Shown: positions 37,701 through 50,002 of the stretch, piece after piece
Layout: the number at the start of each line of letters is the position of its first letter
How positions within the stretch are numbered: position 1 is the first letter of the stretch
From: Daphnia carinata
Taxonomy: Eukaryota; Arthropoda; Branchiopoda; Diplostraca; Daphniidae
Direction: 5' to 3'
Length of the DNA: 64,000 bases
Assembly: GCF_022539665.2 (NCBI RefSeq)
Contig: NC_081333.1
Span: 9,670,971 to 9,734,970, forward strand
Position numbers and translations under genes: made by a program
Notes under the pieces: model-generated
What the model was told of the DNA's origin: nothing
What the model saw: the letters and a program-made list of their open reading frames with translations, nothing else
Databases searched by the model: none

Positions 37701-40700
37701 TCTCTCTCTTTATATTACAGCAAAAAAAAAATTACAAAGGATTTCTCCGAACAACAAGATGGTGCTATCCTGCTGACTGGTCTGCGTGAATGTATATAGA
37801 AAACTGGTTCACGATTGAAAGAATTTAGAGTCGACAGCAGCTCGTCATCTCCTGTTGAAAGAACATATTGGATCGTGTGTGTAGGCCTATATAGCTCCTA
37901 TTCTCGACGAACCGAAAGCTCTCAAATCATCTTTGCATAAATTTCTCATACGCATGCATGTTATCCTGGTGCGTATAAATTTGCGTTATAGCACCTCGAC
38001 GTATGTGAGTCTGTCCCGATCTCTATCGATAGGGCGTCGTTGGGTTGGAAATTTATAGACGGAGCAAGAAAACAAAAGAATATAGCACTACTAATTTCTG
38101 TGAGCTACTGTACAAATCGCAAAAGCCAATGTGCATAAATCATCATATTTACGTTTTATATATTACATTCTGTTATTTGTTTAAAAGTCTCTGTTAGCTT
38201 CTTGGTTCCTATACATGTTGCCAAACAGTTATATCGTATCGTTCTTCTTTATTTTTGTTGTGCTGACAGTCTGCCACATGTGCCAACATATTGAAGATAA
38301 TCGCACTATAAAGAAACTGATTTATTCTAGTCCGGCTAAAAAAAAGGCGAACATCGAAAACGATATATATATATATTTTTTTTTGCTTTCTTGTATTTGC
38401 ACGTATGCGGATCTACGCTCTCTGATAGATGCTATATTGCCTAGAAAGAAAAATCGATATGCACAAGCCAAGAAGTGTGAAATCCTTTTCTTTCATGTCT
38501 AGTTTCGCACAGCAGCCATACAGATCCTCTTGCCCCTTTTCTTATTGTAAAACCAGTTCCGTGTTTTTATACTAAAAAAGAAAGTGAAAAGTTTCGTACA
38601 CGAGATTAAAATGTAAAGTCTCGATCGAAGAGATCTCCCAAGCGCATTTTATGTATGCGTTGGGAACATTTCGCGAGTCCGTCTTTTCAATTGTATAAGA
38701 CGAGGTAGATATAAACAGAACGTATAGATATGTAAGCTGATATACCTGCAATTTTATTGTTCATCTTGTAATCTACTTTTTGAATAAACTGAAGGAAGTG
38801 CTAGCGTATCAAATAACATCTATAATATTATCACAAAAATATGACAAGGAAAAATGAGCAGTTCAATAGATTTCCTACTGCAAAAGTTGGCCATATATAG
38901 CAAAGTGTCGTGTAGGCACGTGGGGAAAGACCAAGAAAACGACCGGCTGTTGGACGTGTTTCATTCATCTTTCATCCTTTTGTCGTTCAAGTATATCCGG
39001 AGTTATTCACTCATCAGTTACAAAGACAGAGATACACACGCCTATAACTTCGACATTCGTGTTGCACCATTAATGCTTCCAACTATTTTAAATTACGCCA
39101 TTATTATTATATGGATAAAATTATATTGATCGCCATACTTTAATGAAAAGGAGCCACAGAATTATCGATAAGTCTCTCGCGTGATTCTATTGGGAAATTG
39201 CAACGAAGATTAGTGATGCCAGTTCAACTTTATTCCAGCATCAAAAGAAGCGTAATAAAGAATATAATAATAAAAAAAAAAGCGAGAAGATAAAGTTAAA
39301 GTTCAGTCAAACCAAGACTTCCTTTTGGCAGCTGATATACTTTTTTTGGCGGCGTCTATACAAATCGAATAAACAATGCCCACTTATAAATATTTACGAT
39401 CTAAAAACGACTGTCAACTCCAGCCCACACAAGAATTTCTCTATAATAAATTGAATTTAGTTGGCATATTTTTCAGTTTCTTTTTGCCATGCCATGCTAT
39501 GCCAACTCTTTACACATATAAACTTGACGTTGAACTGTATAGAACGTCGCTCTACATAAACCGAAATCCATCTTAGCGCGCATAGACAATATATGGACTG
39601 TATATACTAAATAAATGGGGGACATGTCTATTTAGCTATTAAAAGTGAACAGCAGGCAATACTTGCATCCAAATTATACCTCGGCTCGGCCGGTGGACGT
39701 GACAGACTTGACGAAAAACCAATCAATGGGATGTCGTGTTCCGTCGATGGATATCGCGTGATTCAAGTTGACTGGATGACACGGAGCGATATTAGCGGCT
39801 ACATATAAAACAAATCTGGCAGGAAAAAAATAACCTTTTGCAAATGTTTGTGGGGAAAAAACGTTTGCAGTTCTGAACACTATCCACAAGAGACAAAACG
39901 TTGTCCGAAAATAATCTGTTGCCTTAAGATCTAGGCGGTGTCAGCACGCAACAGTCAGGGAGACACGACTGGTCTTTGATGCAAACAATTCTTCATCTTT
40001 CATGTTGTGAAACTCTGCGCGTATTATCCGTGTGGCTGTTTAGCCTCTTCACGCAGCATAGATTTGCTATTGGAAGGCGCATGTGCTGTCTATATGCACC
40101 AGGCTGACGGTTGCATTCGCTTAAAATGAATATCTTTATATGTCTGCGCATACTACTGTACCACGTTGCACAGCATCTATTTAGATTAAAAGCTCCCGTC
40201 CCTTACTGTATACACATCACGTACGTACGAGTAGAAAACGCGGAGTTGTACGTGTGAACGTAATGGTGATTGTGTCAATGAGATTAGTTCCCGGATTAAT
40301 CGATTGTTATTCCTGACCTTCTGTCGATTTTAGCAGTGGCCATACGCATTAGACGTCTTTAGGTAATGAAAGAATTTGTATATAGAACGTCTGTCGCTGC
40401 GCATATAGAGAGACTATTGGCTTACATTTTTTAGTCGAATGAGTAATGTGCGATTGCTCGCTATCTCATTCATAGGTCTTCCTGTGTGTTATTACGTATC
40501 GCTTTTTCTTTTTGCATTTAGTAGAAAGAGAGAGAAAAAATGAAGCTGCTGAATGGGCTGCCTTTACGGGGAAACATTCACACCCTGATGAGATTTTTAT
40601 CCCCTTTTTTTGCATCATTTGTGCAAAATGAAGGAAAGAAAAAGAAAGGATTCAAAAAGGATGAACGAGTTATATTTATACGCGTGCGTGCTCTATACTT

Positions 40701-42169
40701 GGTATCGGTGATGTTCGCAACGACTTTATATTGCAAGTAATATCTATACGGGAAATCTTCTTCTTTACTTTAAAGCATTTTTTTGGGGGGGGCGATGGGT
40801 ACCGCTGTAGAAGCTGGTGGCATGGTGACACGTCTTCTCGAGACGGGTTTGCTTAGGCCGTTACATGGGATTTGTCACGACTATAAGAGCCCTTCTGCGT
40901 GCTCAGTTCGGGCAAATGTGGGCGTCCGCTTTATAGTGATCATCAGTCGAAACGTTCACTAGCCATTTGAAAAAGAACAAGAACAACAGGCAGCAGCCAC
41001 GTTCGTCCTTTCGATAAACAATGTAAATTTAAAAGATATGCAGAAGAGACATGTCCTCTGCTGGCAAGTATTTTTAGGAGTTGATATACCTACGCGATTC
41101 TAGTCCTCGTATCAGCTGAAATTTACATTCAGATTGCCTGGTATTTGAAATGCTGATGAGCGACATTTCCTTCTGAGGCCTCCATCATTTTTAGTCCACC
41201 ACTCAGACATATATCTTGCTATCTCTTCTATCTGAGCACATCTGCATGTTGATTGCGGTCCCTCTCCTGGCTTTCTTCCTCGTATAATGTGAAAAACGTC
41301 ATTGCTGAATTATTTGCAGCACTATTCACGCGGGAATTGTAAATCTAATTTGAAACTAGCAACACGATCCCGCGTTTGCTGTCGAGTGAACAACTTTGAT
41401 TGGCAGAGGCAAAATCGTCCTCTATTAATCTGTGATAGGAACAGACTGACTGTGACTGTGATCGACATCGTATAATCCTACAAAATATAATAATAATGGG
41501 AAAATTAATTGGACGCTTTCGCAGGATACTTTACTGGCTCATAAATGTCGGGACATTTCGTTTTATTAATGTTCGAGATGACATTTCGTGTTAAAGTGAA
41601 AGATGTGCAATATGCTCGAAGCTTGTATGGTATACGAATATTACTTTCACTTTATTATCTGCCACTTAGCCAGACATACTGCTTACCAAACATACAAGCG
41701 TTTATCTTTGAAATGTGCCTTGATAAGATTGTTCCCCTTGCCAATTATAGCACAATTTTATTTATGTATGAGGAAATATCAAGTGGTGCAATAAAATGAA
41801 ACTTGTCAATAGCCTTAATTTCACTACCCCGTTAAAGGATTTGGTTGATAAAGTTCATCATATGTTTTAAACCATTTTGACAAACAGTTATTCGGTATAA
41901 GTTCTGCTGTGTTCAAGATAATATACGCGAAAATTTGGCAAATGAAATGTGTAATATTGCATTGTGATTTGTGAGTCTGTGAATCTGTGACATTATTTTG
42001 CCGTGTTTATAAAAGAAATAATGGAATTACAGTAGCCATTGCAGGTTGCTGTTTAGAAACGAGAGCTTGGTATTTTGACAGCACCTACACAATTAAGAAC
42101 GCCAGTGTCGTCTACTGTCCTTACCCATTATCGCATTATTGTTGCTAACTCCGATCAGTAATTATTGTC
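34766..42169. other. Gene-poor 7.4-kb region upstream of the potassium channel
   Basis: No convincing coding exon on either strand. Open frames (for example 35320-35652, 38215-38502, 38854-39129 and 41545-41799) are AT-driven and lack family features or splice-supported continuations. The DNA is AT-rich with short (TA)n runs (about 37564 and 38364) and many A/T homopolymers. It likely holds the promoter and untranslated first exons of the channel gene and the promoter of the thioesterase gene. I recognised no microRNA, tRNA or rRNA. Confidence 0.45.
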
Positions 42170-43313
<1,144 letters not shown>

Positions 43314-43664
43314 TTATCAAGATCTTGAAGTATGTAGGCGCCATGTGTAGGCGAGGAACAAGATGGGCATAAACTGGCGTTGTTCGTTTATGTGTGGAGG
43401 ACAAATAGTCAATGTCGTATGCCCATCCGCGTGCCTAGTATAACCTAGCGTGCAAGTCAATTTTCAAATTCATCAACTCCTCGTCTTGACCATTGCCTGG
43501 TGTATGCACTTCAAAATTATATTACACTCCAGCATAGATGATAAATCAATGTTCTATCAGCTACATATCACGAAGATCCATTTATTAAGAACTTATAAAA
43601 GGTCTTATAGAAGTTTAAAAATCATTACCTCTCGAGAGAACTGGCAAACACAAAAATAAAGCCG
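43314..43664. other. Convergent 3' region between the thioesterase and AKTIP
   Basis: 351 bp between facing stops; AT-rich and without recognisable features. Probably overlapping 3' untranslated regions. Confidence 0.5.
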
Positions 43665-44658
43665 TCAATCCTGACTAGAACAGGGTTGCAGCGAGCCGGG
43701 TTTTACCCAAGAAAGGGATTTCCCCGCAGTGGTTGAGCCACTTGATTTGGCATTCGCAAGAACAGCTTTGCGGAAAGTTCCATGAATGTTGGGATTATAT
43801 GGCGAAAATCTCAAATAATGTGGATCACTTGAGTATTGATTGGAATCATTTAGACGTTCTTTGCATTCCATAATGCATTCGGTAGCTCTCGCCTGAAACT
43901 CGGACCGATCGTGCGTGAACCTATTAGACGTAACAGTTTTAGATGTTCGTTTATGTTACTTAGTTAATTATGTAGCATACAAATCAGCGGCGACTTGGTT
44001 CACTGAATCGCGATTATCAATCACAAGTAAAGATTTCTTTATGTACAGTAGCAAGTGCCATACATGGTGGACACCAACTTGCCACTTTCCGAAGGACGAT
44101 CGGGTCTCCATGTAACCTGAAACAGGGTCCACTTTAGGGTGGAATATTGGGGGCGCAAAAACAATATTCTGTGGAATACAAACAGTATTAAGATTTATAA
44201 ATACAGATATCTGAAATGCCCTAAGTAGGCCATAGTTGTCTCACAGGAATGTCAGTTTGGGGAAAATTTTTGCCTATAAAAATGTTAAAGCGAAATACTG
44301 CTCCTGCGTAGCAACCACTTCTCAGAAAGATAAGGCCAAACCAATCTGAAAAAAAGGACAAAGAATTCAATAATTTCGTTAAAGCTTTGATTTTTTTATT
44401 TGTTGCGCTCTTACGCAAAGGATCTTTTGAAGAAGGCATCACATATACATCTTGCAAAATTTTGGATTGGTCTCTCAGAGCATTGCTGTTATTTAACATG
44501 GATTTACTGAAAGGCACTTTCAGGTTACAAAGAAACTTGACTTACTATTCAGCTAAAATTGAATACTCCATAAAAACTGGTTGGTATTTACTCATGACCT
44601 CTTGTGTATCTTTGTCCAAAAAGTGTGCCTCTGTAGAAGCTATATTTCGGAATTCCAT
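43665..44658 (-). CDS. AKTIP: AKT-interacting protein / Fused Toes homologue (inactive E2-like)
   Basis: UBC-fold protein of the FTS-Hook-FHIP complex, which links dynein to endosomal cargo. Five exons, right to left: 44546-44658, 44415-44506, 44245-44345, 43981-44168 and 43665-43920, giving 249 residues (human about 292). A YxPVFMEYSILAEY segment begins the UBC fold. WFGLIFLRSGCYAGAVFRFN, FPQTDIPNIVFAPPIFHP and KVDPVSGYMETRSSFGKW follow. The catalytic Cys expected after the HPN-like position is absent, as in other AKTIP proteins. The C terminus YLRFSPYNPNIHG...LSWVKPGSLQP is distinctive for AKTIP. The human N-terminal Pro-rich extension is missing here, and an in-frame stop lies shortly upstream of the chosen ATG. 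No single open frame shows this gene, so it is easy to miss. Confidence 0.92.
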
Positions 44659-45339
44659 GTTTGATCGTTTGGCACCCGAGCAACTTTACCTGTTCACTCA
44701 ATTAATTCTTCAAATGGATTAATTTTATTGAGGAAATAGCATTTCAGGGAAATTACAAAATAAATAGAACTTTGGATGCATAGTGCAGCCATCTACCTGT
44801 CATCGGTTGTTTACCTCCTGCACAAGTATTGTTTTTAGGTATTTCAATTACAAAAAAATGCAAAAAATGCTTCATTATTCAAATATTTGTTAGTCTTAGT
44901 ATTATTTTTTAAAAGAAATTTTGCGTTTCAAATTGAATTTTTAAATATGATTCCATGCAAGGTTATGTTACTGCCACCAGGGGTCACTATCTAATTCATT
45001 CCCTTCCCCTTGCTATCATAGCGGTCGAGTTAAAGATGTCCGTCGAAAGTATTTGAAACGAGCCAGTATAGAATTTGTTTGTGTGACATAAACTTCAGAA
45101 CTTCTGGCAGTTTACCTGGCTTGGAATTTACAGTTGATTTTCGTGCCTGTTCCGCCAACATCATTAGTTGTTTATGTTTGTCTCAATTTTGAGAAACAAC
45201 AGGAAACCCGCATCGTTATCTGAAGAAGGCTTTGAGTACAGTAGCCAGACGAGACGGTTCCCCAAGTGCGCACGGGGAATTAACGTTTTTTTGCTGGTTT
45301 ACATGTTTTACGTGATCGTTTAGAACCCCAAAAAGGAAA
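44659..45339. other. Shared upstream region of AKTIP and the L3MBTL-type gene
   Basis: 681 bp between divergent starts; a likely bidirectional promoter. No coding feature, repeat or RNA gene recognised. Confidence 0.45.
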
Positions 45340-48300
45340 ATGAATTCCGAAACGGAAACTCCAGATTCAACTTCTCCTACAATAGATGCGCCGATTGCAC
45401 CAGCGACCGAGAACACACCGTTGTCTGGTGAAACCACCGTGATCGTTAATCTTACGGAAACAACTACGGCACCACCGAGCAGCAGCATTACCAGTACAGT
45501 GGAGGAAGAATCGGATTTAGCTGAAACGATACCGAATGTAACGAATATTAGCAGCAAATATCCCAAATTAAATGCAAGTTATTTATATTTGAATACAAGT
45601 AAAATATTTTGAGAAAATAACTTTTTGTCGTCGTCTGCAACCAGCAGCTCCGTGTGAACGAATTCGGGATATACGAATTGGTTCCCGGGGAGGAATCGAC
45701 GGCGGAGAAACTGAATGATACCATTCCGGCAACCGAAGTTGTATCTGCAGAGAAAGAATTAGTCCCAGAAGCAAAAGTGGCACCTCCGTCAACAGACGCT
45801 GATTCCATTCCTCAACCGACAAAACCAGGTTAGCCTTTTTACTTAACATTTTCCACCGTTCATTTTGCTAACGTGCCCTTTGTTTCATGAAGTGACAATA
45901 ACAGAAATGGCTCCTGTAAGTTTAAGCCATAACAATGGCAATGGTAGTGGCAGTAGCAACAACGGAGATCGAGAGCGGTGGAAACAAAGGTTTCCATCGA
46001 ATACCAAAGAAAAAGTTGACATCGTCTGCTGCAAACAATGTGACGGTATATTGTAACAGCAGCTTGATATGTTATTAATCTGAACGCCAAATTTGAAAAT
46101 CTTTTTATTAATTTGAATGTTTAAGGTTATGGAATTGCAGACGAATTTGTTGATCAATACTTCTGTTCGGAAAAATGCCGCAAACTTAGTGTTGCCCAAC
46201 CGACAAAATCGAAAAATCGAGAAGGCGGTGCAGCTGCTGGTAAAGTGGCAGTCAAACGCAAGTCCACCTCGTCTAACTCGTCTTCTCAGGCAGGTGACGC
46301 GGCCAACAATGCCATTGTCGAATCGTCGCTTGAACCTTGTAACGAGCAAACGAACAAAGATGGCGACCTGAAGGCTAGTTAGAAATTATTTCATATCCCC
46401 TTTCACTTGCTATAAATTTAACTGTATGACTAATATTTTTAGCCAATTAAATCATCGTCGGCTTGGTCGTGGTCAAAGTATTTAGAAAGAAGACGAGCAC
46501 AAGCCGCTCCTGAACGACTATTTTCAGACCCCTTTCCTTATGGTAAACATGGCTTTCGATCAGGAATGAAGCTGGAGGGCATCGATCCCGAGCATCAATC
46601 TCTTTTCTGCGTTATGACTGTTGCAGAAATTCAAGGTATTTCATTATTGTTCATTTTCTGTTGACCTTATAGAAATCAACTTCTTTATGTAAAAAAAAAA
46701 TTATAAATTTGAAGGATACCGACTGCGGTTGCATTTTGATGGCTATTCCGACTCACACGATTTCTGGCTAAATGCTGATTCTGAAAATCTGTTCCATTGT
46801 GGATGGTGTGAGAAGAATGGCCAAAAATTGCGACCACCAAAACATTATGAATTGCCAAGTGCGCAGTCCACATCATCGCCCCTTCCACCTCACAATCAAA
46901 CAACTGTCCAGCCCACCACACATGGACGTACCTTCAGCTGGCCTCAGTACTTGAAGTTTACAAGTAGCGTAGCAGCCCCTCGTCACCTGTTTATCTCTGC
47001 GCAAAATGAGGTACGACTGTATATATATTAGCACACACTATGTGGATTCGTAATTATTCAATTTCCTGTCTAATTTTTAGTCACCAGTGCCCAGCGCTTT
47101 TCGTATTAAAATGAAATTAGAAGCAGTAGATCGACGCCATTCGTCGCACACACTTTGTGTTGCTACGGTTGCAAACGTGATTGGTTCGCGCTTCCTGGTC
47201 CATTTTGACGGATGGGATAGTATCTACGATTATTGGGCTGATCCCACATGCCCTTATGTTCATCCGGTCGGATGGGCACAGGAACACAACACAACACTTA
47301 CACCACCTTGTGGTAAACTCTTTTTTTTCTGTTAATCATAAACGTTCTGAACGATGCGGCCCCTCATGTGTTGCTTTGAAATTTGAAAGATTATGACGCT
47401 GAAGCTGGTGACTTTGTTTGGGATCACTACCTTGCCAAGACAGGGTCGACGGCTGTTCCTCCACGGGCTTTCAAACCTCGTTCACCCGTTGGATTCAAAA
47501 CAGGCATGAAACTTGAATGCGTTGATCCACGCAACCCGCAACTCATTCGCGTCGCCACCGTGGCAGCTGTAAAGGTATACAATACTCTCTGTTATTATAG
47601 AAAAAGGCTCCTTGATCTATCAAATCTTTATAGGGATATCGGCTAAAAATCCATTTTGACGGCTGGTCTTCTGACTATGATTTCTGGACTGATGACGATT
47701 GGCCGGACCTGCATCCACCAGGATGGTGCTTGAAAACAGGTCATCCTCTGCAACCTCCATTTGTGACGTCCAGCTGTTCCTCGGCGACTGAAAGCGAATG
47801 TTCTACACCAGGCTGTACGGGTGCTGGGCACGTGGAGGGTGCACGATATGCCACACACACTACAGCTGATCATTGCCCATATTCTAGTAGCAATTTACAC
47901 CGTGAAAATCCAGCATTTCCCGACCGGTTAACAGGTGAAGAAATCGATCCAGTTGTACAGCGACCTCCCTCACCTGAAGTTGTAGCAAGTATAGCAGAGG
48001 AAGAGCATGTCAAAGAGGAACCTGGTGTAGGCAACAAAACCAAAGCAACCTTAATTAAAATTGAAATAGAAACTGGAGAGCGTAGTGGCAGTGCCCCAAC
48101 TACGGAAAGGTCGTCACCACCTCCCCAGTCTTCGTCTACCACAAGCGTTAAGAAAGTGGAAGAACAGCGAAAATCGAAAGTTTCAGAAATTATCGACCTA
48201 CCAGTCAAGAGCGAATCTGAGGCTGAGCTAAATAACAGACTTATCCAAGTCGATCTCAGACCTGAAAGTCCATCTACAGAACAACAATACGACTCATTGG

Positions 48301-49059
48301 AAGCCCTTACGCCACCTCCTAAGAAAATGTAATTAGAAATTAAAATAGTAGAACAAGAATATTAATGTAGATATATTAACGTGCTTCTCACTTTCTCATG
48401 TTTTAGAAGGCTTTCCTACTTTACCGGCAAAACGGCAGCTAGTGACAACGTAAGGCGGAAATCTGCTGTTCTTGAAGAGCGGGATAAAACGAATGGTGAT
48501 GTGCCCCACGATCAGAGCCTTCCGGCCGCAGAACGCAGGCGGAAAGATGAGCCAAACCGGAATTCTCTAGCGGGTCAAAATGACCAATTTGACACCTCAG
48601 TGAGCTGCTCAGTGGAAGCGCAAAAATCAATGCAACCAGGCTATTCGATGATGGATTTCCCTACCAATTCCAATCTGACAACGCCAATGTGTTGGTCCAA
48701 GCATGCTACGCTTCTCGGTGATCTTGTCGGAGTCAACACGTCTTATCAAGTGGCTCGATGGTCCTGCGATCAGGTTCTGGAATTTTTAGCCAAATTCGGT
48801 ATTAGTAAGCCGTTACTAGAAAAATTCAAGCAAGAGGTTTGACAAAGACATGCATTCATCGCATACATTCCAGTTTGATCTGATATGAAATTTTTGACAG
48901 GAAATTGATGGCGAAGCGCTCCTTTATTTGTCTCAAAGTGACCTAACGGACTTGCTTAGCGTCAAATTAGGACCTGCCATTAAAATTCGAAATGCTTTGC
49001 TGCTAATGAAGGAAAAAGCCAAATCTGCAATGCCATCGACGAACGAAGCACATTCTTAG
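45340..49059 (+). CDS. L3MBTL: Lethal(3)malignant brain tumor-like chromatin protein (FCS zinc finger, three MBT repeats, C2HC finger, SAM)
   Basis: Methyl-lysine-binding chromatin compactor of the L3MBTL1/3/4 and fly l(3)mbt type. Eleven exons: 45340-45573, 45645-45828, 45893-46045, 46126-46373, 46443-46635, 46715-47010, 47081-47312, 47390-47574, 47634-48328, 48407-48836 and 48901-49059 (1002 residues). After an acidic, Thr-rich N terminus comes an FCS-type zinc finger (CCKQCDGYG...YFCSEKCRKL, about 183-211). Three MBT repeats follow: SWSKYLERRRAQ...GMKLEGIDP, FSWPQYLKFT...MKLEAVDRR and FVWDHYLAKTG...GMKLECVDP. Each ends in an LHFDGxxxxxDxW type strand with GWC/GWA. A C2HC finger (CSTPGCTGAGHVEG...HTTADHCP) and a C-terminal SAM domain (WSCDQVLEFLAKFG...LSQSDLTDLLSVKLGPAIKI) complete it. 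Introns 45574-45644 and 46374-46442 use GC donors. The acceptor at 45645 is a CAGCAG tandem (NAGNAG). Confidence 0.95.
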
Positions 49060-50002
49060 ATATACTAGAATTTAATTGTATGGTTGTCCTATCCAGTTAT
49101 TTTTCTTATGCATTGTACCGTGAACGAATCGAGATAACCTCTTGCTCGAATGATTCTCAATCTCGACTGCACACGACTTGATTTTCTATGTATTACTAAA
49201 TTTCTTTTCCCGTTCTTTCTATCTTTCTGAGATTTTTTTTTAAGTTCAATAAAGACATTGATTTATGTCTAGGCTTAGTTTTTACAAGAAGTTATGTTTT
49301 TTTCTTTTTAATGAAAAAGTTTCATTTGTTTAAAAAAACTTATTCAATATTTTGTTTACCAACATTCACCGAACATGTGAGAGATCTTCTTTTTATTAGT
49401 CTTTTGTATAATTGAGATTTAACCTTAAGTGATACGTAACGCGATTACCAACTCTTCACATCTGTTTAAAAAAAAAGAACTGACACGAGTGACCCTCCAA
49501 AATACCCTCTGGCACATACGAAACCTGATGGCTTTAACAGACAAGAGGACAAAAGACGAGAAAAAGGGGGGAAGTGCTCTGGTGGATAAAAGAGCAACTG
49601 CTTAAGAAGCTTTTTGTCTGAAGCACTGTGGTGTGGCTTTCCAGTGTTCATGGTGGAGTGCCGAGAGACATTTGACGGGAATTTGCGTAGCAGTGGGCAT
49701 GTTGAACAGACAATTCGATCGAATAAAGCGGTCGGATTCTGTTTCGTAGACACAAATTTTGCAGAACTGTGGAGTGTTTAGGACAAAATGAGAAAAGTGT
49801 AGTGGTTATTTGTTGCTGAGAAAGTTCTCTTAAGAAGAGGTCAGTCATCTTGGTTGGCCCCTTCGAAAAGAAAAAAGTGCGTCTGTTGCCCGAGGCGGTT
49901 AAAAAGTCGTCTTTCCCTACAAGGAACCCGCTGGCCAGCCAAAACCAGCATTTGACTAACAAATCAAGTTACTTGTAGCTCCGTCCGAAATCTCATGAGA
50001 AA
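49060..50002. other. L3MBTL-type 3' region and Frizzled upstream region
   Basis: 943 bp. A canonical AATAAA lies near 49248 and probably ends the upstream transcript. The rest likely holds the Frizzled promoter and 5' untranslated region. Minus-strand frames at 49466-49962 have no recognisable product. Confidence 0.5.

Noticed and set aside
38215-38502. Hydrophobic open frame resembling a membrane protein
   Set aside because: Contains runs from (TA)n and poly-T tracts; composition explains the hydrophobicity.
41545-41799. Open frame before the thioesterase gene as an independent gene
   Set aside because: AT-driven composition, no splice-supported continuation and no family features.
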